Source: Mycobacterium heckeshornense (GTDB lineage Bacteria; Actinomycetota; Actinomycetes; Mycobacteriales; Mycobacteriaceae). From it: a stretch of DNA of 64,000 nucleotides. The position numbers and the translations under genes were made by a program. The notes under the pieces were generated by a model. The model was given only the letters and a program-made list of their open reading frames with translations. It was not told where the DNA came from and ran no database searches. The stretch covers positions 1,550,001-1,614,000 of the forward strand of contig NZ_AP024237.1 of NCBI RefSeq assembly GCF_016592155.1, read 5' to 3'. This document shows positions 28,575 to 38,938 of this stretch, piece by piece (the first letter of the stretch is position 1; each line of letters opens with the position of its first letter).

Positions 28575-30674
28575 TCACCTCCGGCGCAGCAACGTCATTC
28601 GTGATTCGTCCGGAATCAGCGGCATGTTGATGATGTGGGCCACCGCTTTGGCCGGGTCGATCCGCACGTAGTTGGCTGCTCCCCATTGGTATTCCTCGCC
28701 GGTAATCTCGTCTCGCACCCAAAACCGTTCATAGGGCTCCATACCCAGCGCCGGCATGTCTAACCACAACGTCGCCTCCTCAGGCGCGAACGCATTCAGC
28801 GTGACAACCACCAGCACGCAGTCACCGGTGGTGGGGTCGAATTTGCTGTAAGCCAGCAGCGCGTCGTTGTCGATGTGGTGAAAGTGAATTGTGCGTAGTT
28901 CACGCAGCGCCGGATGTAGTCGCCGAATTTCGTTGAGCCGCTTAATGAACGGCTCTAGAGATCGTCCCTCAGCCAGCGCACCAGCGAAGTCGCGAGGTCG
29001 TAATTGGTATTTCTCCGAGTCCAGGTATTCCTCGCTGCCTTCACGCACCGCGCGGTGCTCGAAAAGCTCGTAGCCGGAGTACATGCCCCAGGACGGACCC
29101 ATGGTCGCCGCCAGTACTGCGCGGATCGCGAACATGCCTGGGCCGTTGTGCTGCAGCACAGCGTGCAGGATGTCGGGAGTGTTGACGAACAGGTTGGGCC
29201 GCCGAAAGTCGGCGAGTTCGGCGATTTGGTTGCCGAACTCGGTCAGCTCCCACTTCGACGTGCGCCAGGTGAAATAGGTGTAGGACTGGGTGAAGCCGAG
29301 CTTGGCCAGCCCGTATTGCCGGGCCGGCGGGGTGAAGGCCTCGGACAAAAAGATCACGTCCGGATCGGCCGCTTTGACCTGACCGATCAACCACGCCCAG
29401 AAGTCCGGCGGCTTGGTGTGCGGATTGTCGACCCGGAAGACCTTCACCCCGTGGTCGATCCAATGGCGCACCACCCGCAGTACTTCGTCGTAGAGACCGG
29501 CCGGATCGTTGTCGAAGTTGAGTGGATAGATGTCTTGGTATTTCTTCGGCGGGTTTTCGGCGTAGGCGATGCTGCCGTCCGGCAGCGTGGTGAACCACTC
29601 CGGGTGTTCTCGCGCCCAGGGGTGGTCCGGCGCGCATTGCAGTGCCAGGTCCAGCGCAACCTCAAGGCCCAGATCGCGGGCCGTCGCCACGAAGTCGTCG
29701 AAGTCGTCGAGGGTGCCCAGCAGCGGGTGCACCGCTTCGTGGCCGCCCTCGTCGCTGCCGATCGCCCATGGCGATCCGACGTCGCCGGGCGCAGCGGTGG
29801 CGGCGTTGTTGCGGCCCTTGCGGTGCACCTTGCCGATGGGGTGGATCGGCGGCAGATACACCACGTCGAATCCCATGTTCGCGATGCGCGGCAGTGCCGC
29901 CGCCGCGGTCGCGAAGGTGCCGTGTACCGGGTTGCCGTCGTCGTCCCAGCCGCCGGTGGAGCGGGGAAACATCTCGTACCACGCACCGAACCGGGCCAGC
30001 GGGCGGTCCACCCATATCCCGTACTGTTCGCCGCGGGTGACCAGTTCACGCAGCGGATAGCGCCGCAGCAGTTCGTCGATCTGAGAACTCAGCGCCAGCG
30101 CGGCACGGGTCACCGGATCGCCAGGGGTGCGCAGGGCAGCCGCGGCCGCCAGCAGGGGATCACGTTCGGCGCGCGGGACGCCGGCAGCGGCGCGGTCGAA
30201 GAGCCGGGCGCCCACCAGCAGGTCGTTGGACAGTTCGGTTTCACCCTGACCGGCGTCGAGCTTGGCCACCACCGCGTCGCGCCAGCTGCGGATCGGGTCA
30301 CCCCAGCCGTCGACTCGAAACGTCCACAGCCCGACACTGTCCGGGGTGAACTGACCGTGAAAGATAAACGGCTCTTCGCCCATGGTCATCGGAACCAGCA
30401 GCGGCTTGACCCGTGTGGGTGCCTCGGCGGTCGCGGTCGGCACTTGGTCGGCGAGTTGCACCGCCTTGACCCGGCGCAGTTCGCTCACCTGCGGGTAACG
30501 CGGCCCGAGGTATCGCACCACCAGGGTTGCCGCGACCGCTTCGTGTCCTTCTCGCCAGACCGCGGCCCGCACCGGGACCACCTCACCCACGACCGCCTTC
30601 GCGGGGTACGTCCCGCACGAAACGACGGGCTGGACGTCATCGATCTCGACACGACCGGGCACCCGCCACTCCAT
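28575..30674 (-). CDS. glgE: Alpha-1,4-glucan:maltose-1-phosphate maltosyltransferase GlgE
   Basis: A 699-residue GH13_3 enzyme that elongates alpha-glucan with maltose-1-phosphate. The N-terminal beta domain (about 1-100) and inserted helical bundle precede the catalytic barrel. The nucleophile lies in [16 protein letters not shown] and the general acid in [29 protein letters not shown] is a family hallmark. It is essential in M. tuberculosis because maltose-1-phosphate builds up when it is blocked. It leads the glgE-glgB operon. Confidence 0.96.
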   Translation of the reverse strand: MEWRVPGRVEIDDVQPVVSCGTYPAKAVVGEVVPVRAAVWREGHEAVAATLVVRYLGPRYPQVSELRRVKAVQLADQVPTATAEAPTRVKPLLVPMTMGEEPFIFHGQFTPDSVGLWTFRVDGWGDPIRSWRDAVVAKLDAGQGETELSNDLLVGARLFDRAAAGVPRAERDPLLAAAAALRTPGDPVTRAALALSSQIDELLRRYPLRELVTRGEQYGIWVDRPLARFGAWYEMFPRSTGGWDDDGNPVHGTFATAAAALPRIANMGFDVVYLPPIHPIGKVHRKGRNNAATAAPGDVGSPWAIGSDEGGHEAVHPLLGTLDDFDDFVATARDLGLEVALDLALQCAPDHPWAREHPEWFTTLPDGSIAYAENPPKKYQDIYPLNFDNDPAGLYDEVLRVVRHWIDHGVKVFRVDNPHTKPPDFWAWLIGQVKAADPDVIFLSEAFTPPARQYGLAKLGFTQSYTYFTWRTSKWELTEFGNQIAELADFRRPNLFVNTPDILHAVLQHNGPGMFAIRAVLAATMGPSWGMYSGYELFEHRAVREGSEEYLDSEKYQLRPRDFAGALAEGRSLEPFIKRLNEIRRLHPALRELRTIHFHHIDNDALLAYSKFDPTTGDCVLVVVTLNAFAPEEATLWLDMPALGMEPYERFWVRDEITGEEYQWGAANYVRIDPAKAVAHIINMPLIPDESRMTLLRRR

Positions 30675-31184
30675 CCTGCTGTATCCGTAGTCGCGTATTT
30701 CCTCGCGCGGTCAAACCGCGATGTTGGGGGAAGCTCTGTGCGCCCAATACCCACCGTAATGTCCAGCCACACGCGGGGCGCGGTAGCGGTGGCTGTGGCG
30801 AACTACGCCCGGGCCGGGAACCAGTGAGGTTATGAGTCCGCCGGTGCTGGTCAGCGACCTAGACCGGCTTTGGGATCCGACATGAGGTCGGCGAGCTCGC
30901 TAGGGACAACCGTTATCGCGAGCCTTGCGCCACCCGCGCCGTAAAATCAGCCGGACCTTCTAGGCAGCACACAACCATGGCCACCTCCGCGCTTTGGGCA
31001 GGTGGTCCAAGGATCGAAACTAGTGCAGTTCGACTCGGCTACGAGGGCGGTGGTGGTGCGACGGGTCGGCATGCGCTGGCGCCGGGGTTCCACCAGTTGC
31101 TTCTAGACTCAGTCGATACGCGGCGCGGCTGCGCAGCGTCGGATTGAAAACCTGGGGCCTGGACGCTCCGACGGGAGGGCTTCG
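30675..31184. other. Intergenic region upstream of glgE and the small secreted ORF
   Basis: 510 bases without a supported gene. It must contain the minus-strand glgE promoter and the plus-strand promoter of the ORF at 31185. Short reading frames run through it on both strands, but none has a convincing composition or start. No RNA gene or repeat was recognised. Confidence 0.5.
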
Positions 31185-31490
31185 ATGAGCAGCTTTATCG
31201 GCAGCGTGTCGGGCATGGTCGCGCTAGCGTTGGCGCCCATGGCATGCGTCATAGCGGTATCGCTTGGGGTTAGCTCGGCGCAACCGCCTGACTGCGGGCC
31301 GGGCACCGCGTGGGATCCTGGAACCAACGCGTGCCAGCCTCTGGGACCACCACCGCCACCCCCGGAGTGCGGGCGGGGCGAATGGTTCAACAGGCTAACC
31401 AATGAGTGCCAGCCTGTGAGCCCGTCGTTCCGTGGCTATGGTTTCCACTCGTCGACGGGGGCAAGTGGATCGCGCTGGCGGGCGTCATAG
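31185..31490 (+). CDS. Small secreted proline/cysteine-repeat protein
   Basis: A 101-residue protein with a hydrophobic signal-like N-terminus (about residues 8-31) and a likely cleavage after SSA before QPPDC. The mature part has two copies of a short module, DCGPGTAWDPGTNACQP and ECGRGEWFNRLTNECQP, joined by six prolines. Each module has two cysteines that could form a disulfide outside the membrane. An AGGG-type GGGAGGGC element lies about 7 bases before the ATG. I do not recognise the family. The module spacing is regular enough to support a real gene. Confidence 0.65.
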   Translation: MSSFIGSVSGMVALALAPMACVIAVSLGVSSAQPPDCGPGTAWDPGTNACQPLGPPPPPPECGRGEWFNRLTNECQPVSPSFRGYGFHSSTGASGSRWRAS

Positions 31491-31609
31491 TGGCCGGCGG
31501 TTCGGCATCGCGACCAGCCTGATCGTACCTTCATTTGCCGCTGAAAACGCCACTGCCAGGGCCTATGTCGGCGCGCACAGCTGACCACTCGTCAGTAAGG
31601 TACTAACGC

Positions 31610-34198
31610 GTGAAGGCTCTTCGCCGGTTCACCGTCCGCGCTCACCTTCCCGAGCGGCTGGCCGCCTTGGAACAGCTGTCCACGAATTTGCGATGGTCGT
31701 GGGAAAAGCCGACCCAGGATCTGTTCGCGGCGATCGACCCCGGGTTGTGGGCGCAGTGCGGCCGTGACCCGGTGGCGTTGCTGGGCGCGGTCAGCCCGGC
31801 ACGGCTCGACGAGTTGGCGGTCGATGACGGTTTCGTCGCGCGGCTTGACGAGCTGGCAGCCGAGCTGACCGACTATCTGACTCGCCCGCTCTGGTATCAG
31901 CAGCAGCAGAGCAACGGCGTGGAGATGCCGTCCTGCATCGCGTATTTCTCGATGGAGTTCGGGGTTGCCGAGGTTTTGCCCAATTACTCAGGCGGGCTGG
32001 GCATCCTCGCCGGTGACCACCTCAAGTCGGCCTCCGATTTGGGGTTGCCGCTCATCGCGGTGGGCCTCTACTACCGTTCCGGGTATTTCCGGCAGTCGTT
32101 GACTGCCGACGGCTGGCAGCACGAGACTTATCCGTCGCTGGATCCGCAGGGGCTGCCGTTGCGGCTGCTCACCGACGACGGCGGTCAGCCCGTGCTGGTC
32201 GTACTGGCTTTGCCCGACTCCGCCCGGCTGCACGCCCGGATCTGGGTCGCCCAGGTCGGCCGGGTTCCGCTGCTGCTGCTCGACTCCGACGTTCCCGAGA
32301 ACGAACATCAGCTTCGCGGCATCACCGACCGCCTCTACGGCGGTGACCAGGAACATCGCATCAAACAGGAGATCCTGGCCGGCATCGGCGGGGTGCGGGC
32401 GATTCGCGCCTTCACCGCCATATCAGGGCTGCCCGCACCGGAGGTCTTCCACATGAACGAGGGCCACGCCGGCTTCCTCGGTGTGGAGCGAATCCGTGAA
32501 CTCATGACCGATTCAGGGTTGGATTTCGACACCGCGCTCACGGTCGTGCGTGCCAGCACGGTGTTCACCACCCATACGCCGGTGCCGGCTGGCATCGACC
32601 GGTTTGCAGTGGATATGGTGCGCCGCTACTTCGGCGACTATCCCGACGGTCCCGATGGGCATGCGCTGCTGCCCGGTGTGCCGACCGACCGGATCATCGA
32701 GCTGGGCGCCGAGGACGACCCGACGACGTTCAACATGGCCTACATGGGCCTGCGGCTGGCCCAGCGCGCCAACGGCGTCTCGCAGTTGCATGGACGGGTC
32801 AGTCGGGCCATGTTCAACGGGCTGTGGCGCGGGTTCGACCCCGACGAGGTGCCGATCGGGTCGATCACCAACGGCGTCCACGCCCGTACCTGGGCGGCGC
32901 CGCAGTGGCTCGAGCTGGGCCGCGAGCTGGTCGGCTCGGACTCGTTCAGCGAGCCCGCGGTGTGGCTGCGACTGCAGGATGTCGATCCAGCCAGGTTGTG
33001 GTCGATCCGTTCGCAGCTGCGAGCTTTGCTGGTCGAGGACGTCCGCGCGCGGCTGCATCGCTCGTGGCTGGAGCGCGGCGCATCGGATGCCCAACTCGGA
33101 TGGATCGCGACGGCGTTCGATCCCGAGGTGCTCACTGTCGGGTTCGCCCGGAGGGTGCCGACGTATAAGCGGCTGACGTTGATGCTGCGCGACCCGCAGC
33201 GGCTCGAGCAGCTGCTGCTCGACGACGAACGGCCGATCCAGCTGATCGTCGCGGGCAAGTCGCATCCGGCTGACGACGCCGGCAAGGCGCTGATCCAGCA
33301 GGTGGTGCGGTTCGCCGACCGGCCCGAGGTGCGTCACCGCATCGCGTTCCTGCCCGACTACGACATGTCGATGGCTCGGCGGTTGTACTGGGGCTGCGAT
33401 GTCTGGCTGAACAATCCGCTGCGCCCGCTGGAGGCGTGCGGCACCTCCGGAATGAAGAGTGCGCTCAACGGCGGGTTGAACGTGTCGATCCGTGACGGCT
33501 GGTGGGACGAGTGGTATGACGGCGAAAACGGTTGGGAGATACCATCTTCCGATGGAGTGGCTGAGGCCGGCCGTCGCGACGACCTGGAGGCCGGCGCGCT
33601 CTACGACCTGCTGCAGCACTCGGTAGTGCCGAAGTTCTACGAACGCGACGAGCACGGCGTTCCACCTCGGTGGATGGAGATGGTGCGCCACACGCTGCAA
33701 ACGCTCGGGCCGAAGGTCCTGGCCTCGCGCATGGTGCGGGACTATGTCGAGCGTTACTACACCCCGGCGGCCCAGTCGTTGCGGCGCACCGTGGGCGGCG
33801 ATGGCTTCGGCCCGGCCCGCGATTTGGCCGATTATCGCCGACGCGCGTTGCAGGCCTGGCCGAGCATTCGCATCACCGACGTCGACAGCACCGGGCTACC
33901 CGATACCCCGGTGCTGGGTTCCAAGCTGACGCTGACGGCGACCGTCGAGCTGGCCGGGCTGCGTCCCGATGAGGTCGCCGTGCAAGCGCTGCTGGGCAGG
34001 GTCGACGCCGACGACAGCCTGCGCGACCCCGTCACGATCGAGATGTCACACAGCGGCAGTGCCGGCGCGGGTCGTGAGATCTTCTCGGCGACAACACCGC
34101 TGCCACTGGCCGGGGCGGTCGGTTACACCGTGCGCGTGTTGCCGAACCATCCGATGCTCGCGGCACCCAACGAGCTCGGCCTGGTCACACTGGCCTAA
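31610..34198 (+). CDS. glgP: Glycogen/alpha-glucan phosphorylase GlgP
   Basis: An 862-residue GT35 phosphorylase of the short actinobacterial type (M. tuberculosis Rv1328 has 863). Motifs include HMNEGHAGFLG, FARRVPTYKRLTLM and the PLP region with CGTSGMKSALNGGLNVSIRDG. It releases glucose-1-phosphate from alpha-1,4-glucan, opposing GlgE/GlgB synthesis. The N-terminal DUF3417 region (first about 115 residues) is present. The GTG start at 31610 follows AAGGTACTAAC. The last 14 bases overlap the 3' end of the convergent NHL lipoprotein gene. Confidence 0.95.
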   Translation: MKALRRFTVRAHLPERLAALEQLSTNLRWSWEKPTQDLFAAIDPGLWAQCGRDPVALLGAVSPARLDELAVDDGFVARLDELAAELTDYLTRPLWYQQQQSNGVEMPSCIAYFSMEFGVAEVLPNYSGGLGILAGDHLKSASDLGLPLIAVGLYYRSGYFRQSLTADGWQHETYPSLDPQGLPLRLLTDDGGQPVLVVLALPDSARLHARIWVAQVGRVPLLLLDSDVPENEHQLRGITDRLYGGDQEHRIKQEILAGIGGVRAIRAFTAISGLPAPEVFHMNEGHAGFLGVERIRELMTDSGLDFDTALTVVRASTVFTTHTPVPAGIDRFAVDMVRRYFGDYPDGPDGHALLPGVPTDRIIELGAEDDPTTFNMAYMGLRLAQRANGVSQLHGRVSRAMFNGLWRGFDPDEVPIGSITNGVHARTWAAPQWLELGRELVGSDSFSEPAVWLRLQDVDPARLWSIRSQLRALLVEDVRARLHRSWLERGASDAQLGWIATAFDPEVLTVGFARRVPTYKRLTLMLRDPQRLEQLLLDDERPIQLIVAGKSHPADDAGKALIQQVVRFADRPEVRHRIAFLPDYDMSMARRLYWGCDVWLNNPLRPLEACGTSGMKSALNGGLNVSIRDGWWDEWYDGENGWEIPSSDGVAEAGRRDDLEAGALYDLLQHSVVPKFYERDEHGVPPRWMEMVRHTLQTLGPKVLASRMVRDYVERYYTPAAQSLRRTVGGDGFGPARDLADYRRRALQAWPSIRITDVDSTGLPDTPVLGSKLTLTATVELAGLRPDEVAVQALLGRVDADDSLRDPVTIEMSHSGSAGAGREIFSATTPLPLAGAVGYTVRVLPNHPMLAAPNELGLVTLA

Positions 34199-35192
34199 GT
34201 CTCAGTACCCGGTTGTTGCCGCTGTCGACGACGTAGAGGTTGCCCTGGCGGTCCGCCGCCACGCCGCGCGGATTGTCCAGGCCAGTCAACGGCATCACAG
34301 ACAAAGTGGTGACCTTGCTCGTCGGGTCTGTTCTCAGTTTCAGTACCCGGTGGTTGCCGCTGTCGGTGACGTAGACGCCGTCGGGGCCGACCGCCACACC
34401 GTGCGGGTCGTTGAGGCCGGTGAACGACAGCGCGGTTTGGGTGGTGTTGGAGTGCGACGGCAGTTGCAGCACCCGGTTGTTGCCGGTGTCGGTGATCCAC
34501 ACGTTGGAATTGCCGTCGACCGCGATGCCGTCCGGTTGGCTGAGACCGGTGAAGGCCAGCACCTCCGGGGCGGCCATCCCGGTTTTCCAATGCAGCACCC
34601 GGTTGTTGCCACCGTCGACGACATAGAAATCCTGGAAATCCTGGCCCGCGTTCATTACCACACCGCGGGGCGCCTGCAGGCCGCTGAAAGGCCCCACCCA
34701 TTCGGTGCGAGAGGTGGCTTGCCAGGGCGGAGCCGGCGCGGACCGGGGCGGGTGTGCCCACAACACGCGGTTGCTGTGAGCGTCGGTGACGTAGACGTCG
34801 CCGACGTTGTCCGCCGCCACCCCGACCGGACCGTCGAGGCCGGTGAACGACAACACGGTCTGGTTGTCAGCGTTTCCGGCCAGTTTTACGACGCGATTGT
34901 TGCCACTGTCGGTGACGTAGACCGCGCCGCTGGGGTCCACGGCCACGCCGGTGGGGCGATCCAGTCCGGTGAAGGGCAGCACCGTCGTGGGCCCCACCGG
35001 CGGTGCAGATGGTGACGATCGCCCCGAGGCCGGGGCGCCAGTCGTTTTCGCCGTCGTGGTGGTGGTCGGCGCGGTCGTGGCAGGGGTGGTGCTGCCGTTG
35101 TCCCCGCAGCCGGCGGGCACGGCAGCGAGCACGGTGATCGCGACGACGCCGGTAATCCAGCCCAGTCGACGAGCACAACTAGCGAAGCTCAT
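34185..35192 (-). CDS. Lipoprotein with a six-repeat NHL beta-propeller
   Basis: A 335-residue predicted lipoprotein. The signal peptide ends in the lipobox VPAGC (Cys29), followed by a Thr/Pro/Ala-rich flexible linker to about residue 65. Six NHL repeats then cover the rest; each reads roughly GL-x-P-x-GVAVD...VYVTDSGNNRV. Six repeats fit one closed propeller, as in the extracellular sensor domain of mycobacterial PknD. Here there is no kinase. A role in binding an extracellular ligand is inferred. It lies between glgP and dinG, where M. tuberculosis has no such gene. Confidence 0.85.
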   Translation of the reverse strand: MSFASCARRLGWITGVVAITVLAAVPAGCGDNGSTTPATTAPTTTTTAKTTGAPASGRSSPSAPPVGPTTVLPFTGLDRPTGVAVDPSGAVYVTDSGNNRVVKLAGNADNQTVLSFTGLDGPVGVAADNVGDVYVTDAHSNRVLWAHPPRSAPAPPWQATSRTEWVGPFSGLQAPRGVVMNAGQDFQDFYVVDGGNNRVLHWKTGMAAPEVLAFTGLSQPDGIAVDGNSNVWITDTGNNRVLQLPSHSNTTQTALSFTGLNDPHGVAVGPDGVYVTDSGNHRVLKLRTDPTSKVTTLSVMPLTGLDNPRGVAADRQGNLYVVDSGNNRVLRLRPV

Positions 35193-35262
35193 CGCTGCAC
35201 TTTATGCGGTTCCGCGGCGACGGGCGCCCGGTGAGCGGAAGGCCGCGCCTGCCCGCGCCGCC

Positions 35263-37218
35263 TCACGTCGCACTGCGCAGCCGCTCCAGCGCCTTGCGCA
35301 CCTGCGACGGGTTGGTGGTCGCCCAGAACGGCGGCAGCGAGGCCCGCAGATAGCCGCCGTAGCGGGCGGTAGCCATCCGCGAGTCGAGCACCGCGACCAC
35401 CCCGCGGTCCTCGACGCTGCGCAGCAGCCGGCCCGCGCCTTGGGCCAGCAGCAGCGCCGCGTGGCTGGCGGCCACGGTCATGAACCCGTTGCCGCCGTGC
35501 GCGGCGACGGCGCGCTGGCGGGCACTCAGCAGCGGGTCGTCGGGCCGCGGAAACGGGATGCGGTCGATGATGACCAGCGACAGCGTCGGGCCCGGGACGT
35601 CGACACCCTGCCACAGCGACAGCGTCCCGAACAGCGACGTCGCGGGGTCGGCGGCGAACTGCTCGACCAACGCGGCGGTGCTGTCGTCGCCCTGACACAA
35701 CACCGGCGTGGCCAGTCGCTCGCGCATCGCCTCCGCGGCGGCCCGCGCCGCACGCATCGACGAGAACAGCCCCAGCGTCCGACCCCCGGCGGCGTCGACA
35801 AGGCCGGCGATCTCGTTCAGCTGCTCGACCGAGCCGGTACCGTCTCGCCCGGGCGGTGGCAGGTGGGCCGCGACATACAGAATTCCGGCCCTGGCATGGG
35901 CGAACGGCGATCCCACGTCGAGCCCGCGCCAGCGCGGCTGGTCGTTGCCGTCGCCGGTTAAGCCCCGCGCCGCGGCCATGGCATCGAAGTTGCCGCCTGC
36001 CGTGAGCGTGGCCGACGTCAGCACCACCGTGGAGCGTGCGAACAGCCGCTCGCGCAGCAGTCCGGCCACCGACAGCGGCGCCACCTTGAGCACCGCGCGC
36101 GTCGCACCGCGGTTCTCGTGCTCCAGCCAGACCACGTCGGTGCGATCCGGGATCGCCGGCGTGAACGACGTCAGGATTCGCGCCGCGGTGTCTTCGATCT
36201 CGGCGAGGCCGGCGACGGCCTCCAGCCGCGCGGCGGCCGCCTTCGGATCACCGGGCGCGGTATCGATGGCGGCCCGGGCCGTGTTCGCCGCGTCGCGCAA
36301 GGCCGTCAGATGGGTGGCCATCTCGTCATCGATGCGGTCGATGCGTCCGGGCACGCCGTCGTGGATCGCAGACGACACGATCGTCGTAGCGGCCTCGAGC
36401 CGTTCGGCGAGCTCAGGATCGACCAAGCGACTGGCGCGCCGATGGGCAATCGCCAGCGCGGTGGCCGACAGTTCTCCGGTGGCCACCGCCGTGACCCGGT
36501 TGGCCAATTCGTGTGCTTCGTCGACGACCAAGAGCTCGTGATCGGGCAGCACCGCCGATTCGGCGAGGGCGTCGATGGCCAGCAGCGCGTGGTTGGTGAC
36601 GACAATGTCGGCGTTACCCGCCTGGCCACGCGCCCGTTCGGCGAAGCACTGACTGCCGAAAGGGCAGCGGGCCACGCCCAGGCATTCCCGCGCCGACACG
36701 CTGACGTACGCCCACGACCGGTCCGCCACGCCTGGCCTGACGTCGTCGCGGTCCCCGGTGTCGGTCGACGACACCCACGCGGTGAGCCGTTGCACGTCGC
36801 GGCCCAACGCGGTCACCGCCAGTGGCTCGAACAACTCGTCCTGCGGTGCGTCGGCGTCGGTTCCGTTGTGAATTTTGTTCAGGCACAGGTAATTCTGCCT
36901 GCCTTTCAGCAGCGCGAAGCGGGGACGACGGGGCAGGGCCTCGGAAAGCGCGTCAACCAGCTGCGGCAGGTCGCGGTCGACGAGTTGGCGCTGCAGGGCG
37001 ATTGTCGCGGTCGACACCACCACCGGTGTGTCGTCGCACACCGCGCGGACGATCGCCGGCACCAGATACGCCAGCGACTTGCCGGTGCCGGTGCCGGCCT
37101 GAACGGCAAGATGCTCCCCGGTTTCGAACGCGTGGGCCACCGCCGTTGCCATTTCCAGCTGGCCGCTGCGGCGGCTGCCGCCAATCGCGGCCACCGCGGT
37201 GGCCAGCAGGTCGGACAC
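35263..37218 (-). CDS. dinG: DinG-family ATP-dependent DNA helicase
   Basis: A 651-residue superfamily 2 helicase of the XPD/DinG group. Walker A QAGTGTGKSLAYLVPA lies at about 40-55. Cysteines of an iron-sulfur cluster lie in YLCLNK and RECLGVARCPFGSQC (about 110-190). Motif II is LLVVDEAHE, and the C-terminal motifs include SLWQGVDVPG and QGAGRLLRS. It unwinds damaged or structured DNA, including G-quadruplexes in related proteins. It corresponds to Rv1329c. pncB lies 36 bases upstream on the same strand, so co-transcription is plausible. Confidence 0.93.
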   Translation of the reverse strand: MSDLLATAVAAIGGSRRSGQLEMATAVAHAFETGEHLAVQAGTGTGKSLAYLVPAIVRAVCDDTPVVVSTATIALQRQLVDRDLPQLVDALSEALPRRPRFALLKGRQNYLCLNKIHNGTDADAPQDELFEPLAVTALGRDVQRLTAWVSSTDTGDRDDVRPGVADRSWAYVSVSARECLGVARCPFGSQCFAERARGQAGNADIVVTNHALLAIDALAESAVLPDHELLVVDEAHELANRVTAVATGELSATALAIAHRRASRLVDPELAERLEAATTIVSSAIHDGVPGRIDRIDDEMATHLTALRDAANTARAAIDTAPGDPKAAAARLEAVAGLAEIEDTAARILTSFTPAIPDRTDVVWLEHENRGATRAVLKVAPLSVAGLLRERLFARSTVVLTSATLTAGGNFDAMAAARGLTGDGNDQPRWRGLDVGSPFAHARAGILYVAAHLPPPGRDGTGSVEQLNEIAGLVDAAGGRTLGLFSSMRAARAAAEAMRERLATPVLCQGDDSTAALVEQFAADPATSLFGTLSLWQGVDVPGPTLSLVIIDRIPFPRPDDPLLSARQRAVAAHGGNGFMTVAASHAALLLAQGAGRLLRSVEDRGVVAVLDSRMATARYGGYLRASLPPFWATTNPSQVRKALERLRSAT

Positions 37219-37254
37219 GGACAGGTCGGGCGTGGCTACTCCTGCCGTCAGGTG

Positions 37255-38562
37255 TTAGGGGTGTCGGGCCGGGATCTGCGTCGTCGGGATCGCCGGTTCG
37301 CCGTGCGACAACATCAGACCCTCCCACGGCAGGCTGCGCAATCCGGATGCCACCAGATTTCGCGCGGCGGATATGTCCGTGTCGGCCACCACCTTGCCGC
37401 CTCGCACCAGTGGGACCGTCAATATCCGGCATGGCCCGGCGACGTCGGGGCGCTGGCCTGCGGGATGCACGACTTCCTCGGTGATCGTGCCCGTCGGGCG
37501 TGACAGCCGAAGGGCTTCCTTGTGGCCGCCCTGAGATTCCTTGTGGCTGCTGCGCTTCTGCACCGGTATCCCGTCCACCTCAACCAGCTTGTAGATCATG
37601 TTCGCTGTCGGCGCGCCCGACCCGGTGACCAGCGCGGTGCCGACACCGTAGCTGTCGACCGGCTCCGCGCCCAACGCGGCGATGGCGAACTCGTCGAGAT
37701 CGCCGGACACGATGATCCGCGTCTGCGTCGCTCCCAGGCCGTCGAGCTGCTCGCGCACCTGGCGGGCCAGCACGCCCAGCTCGCCGGAGTCGATCCGGAC
37801 CCCGCCGAGCGCGGGGCCGGCGGCAGCCACCGCATTGGCCACGCCGGTGGTGACGTCGTAGGTGTCCACCAGCAGTGTGGTGTCGGTGCCCAGCGCGTCG
37901 ACTTGGGCGCGAAACGCGGCCAGCTCGTCGGGTCCGTCGGGGTGCGTGTGCAACAAGGTGAATGCGTGCGCGGCGGTGCCTTCCGCCGGCACGCCGTATT
38001 GGCGCTGGGCCTGCAGATTCGACGTTGCGGCGAAGCCGCCGATATAAGCCGCGCGCGCGGCGGCGACCGCGGCCTGCTCGTGGGTTCTTCGCGAGCCCAT
38101 TTCGATCACCGGCCGCTCACGGGCCGCGCTGACCATGCGCGCGGCCGCTGATGCGATGGCACTGTCGTGGTTGAAAATCGACAGCGCCAGAGTTTCCAGC
38201 ACGATGCATTCGGCGAAGCTGCCCGTTACCGAAAGCACCGGGGACCCGGGGAAGTACAGTTCGCCTTCGGCGTAGCCGTCGATATCGCCGCGAAACGCAT
38301 AGCCGCGCAAGTATTCCAAGGTCGCCGGGTCCAGGAACTCCGCCAGCAACGTCAGCGCATCGTCGTCGAACCTGAAACTCGGCAACGCGTCGAGGAACCG
38401 GCCGGTGCCGGCGACCACCCCGTAGCGGCGGCCGTCCGGGAGCCGGCGGGCGAACAGCTCGAAGGTGGTGCGGCGCTCGGCGGTACCGTCGCGCAGCGCC
38501 GCCGCCAGCATGGTCAACTCGTACTTGTCGGTCAGCAGCCCAGCGCACGCCGAGTCGTTCAC
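37255..38562 (-). CDS. pncB1: Nicotinate phosphoribosyltransferase PncB1
   Basis: A 435-residue type II phosphoribosyltransferase of the NAD salvage pathway, joining nicotinate to PRPP with ATP hydrolysis. Visible family features are [15 protein letters not shown] at the N-terminus, the [20 protein letters not shown] motif with the phosphorylated-His site, [11 protein letters not shown] and GVRIDSGEL. The frame is open well upstream to 39048, but that part overlaps clpS and DUF2017 on the other strand. The GTG at 38562 is therefore chosen (encoding NDSACAGLL after the start). Confidence 0.93.
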   Translation of the reverse strand: MNDSACAGLLTDKYELTMLAAALRDGTAERRTTFELFARRLPDGRRYGVVAGTGRFLDALPSFRFDDDALTLLAEFLDPATLEYLRGYAFRGDIDGYAEGELYFPGSPVLSVTGSFAECIVLETLALSIFNHDSAIASAAARMVSAARERPVIEMGSRRTHEQAAVAAARAAYIGGFAATSNLQAQRQYGVPAEGTAAHAFTLLHTHPDGPDELAAFRAQVDALGTDTTLLVDTYDVTTGVANAVAAAGPALGGVRIDSGELGVLARQVREQLDGLGATQTRIIVSGDLDEFAIAALGAEPVDSYGVGTALVTGSGAPTANMIYKLVEVDGIPVQKRSSHKESQGGHKEALRLSRPTGTITEEVVHPAGQRPDVAGPCRILTVPLVRGGKVVADTDISAARNLVASGLRSLPWEGLMLSHGEPAIPTTQIPARHP

Positions 38563-38610
38563 ACCGCAACGGTATCGGGTTGCGCCGCCGCGGCTCGGTA
38601 TCCTGGGAGC

Positions 38611-38913
38611 ATGGTTGCGTCTGCGCCGACTAAGCCGGAAACCACCGGGCAACGCCACGTCGATCCGGGTGACGTCACGGCCAGCCCGTGGGTGACGATC
38701 GTGTGGGACGATCCGGTCAACCTGATGACCTACGTCACGTATGTCTTCCAGAAACTCTTCGGCTACAGCGAGCCGCACGCCACCAAGCTGATGCTGCAGG
38801 TGCACAACGAAGGCAAGGCCGTGGTCTCGTCGGGCAGCCGAGAACAGATGGAAGTCGACGTGTCCAAACTGCATGCGGCCGGGTTGTGGGCCACCATGCA
38901 GCAGGACCGGTGA
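38611..38913 (+). CDS. clpS: ATP-dependent Clp protease adaptor ClpS
   Basis: A 100-residue N-end-rule adaptor that feeds N-degron substrates to ClpC/ClpP. The core [20 protein letters not shown] contains the conserved Asp/Asn that hold the substrate N-terminus. [19 protein letters not shown] is the second signature. The ATG at 38611 ([10 protein letters not shown]) is divergent from pncB by 48 bases. It corresponds to Rv1331 and is followed by its usual DUF2017 partner. Confidence 0.94.
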   Translation: MVASAPTKPETTGQRHVDPGDVTASPWVTIVWDDPVNLMTYVTYVFQKLFGYSEPHATKLMLQVHNEGKAVVSSGSREQMEVDVSKLHAAGLWATMQQDR

Positions 38914-38938
38914 CGGGTCAGAGGACAGCCAGGACACG

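Noticed and set aside
29004..30827. 607-codon plus-strand frame
   Set aside because: Antisense shadow of glgE, which has all catalytic motifs.
36118..37503. 461-codon plus-strand frame
   Set aside because: Antisense to dinG; Arg/Gly/His-rich shadow with no domain.
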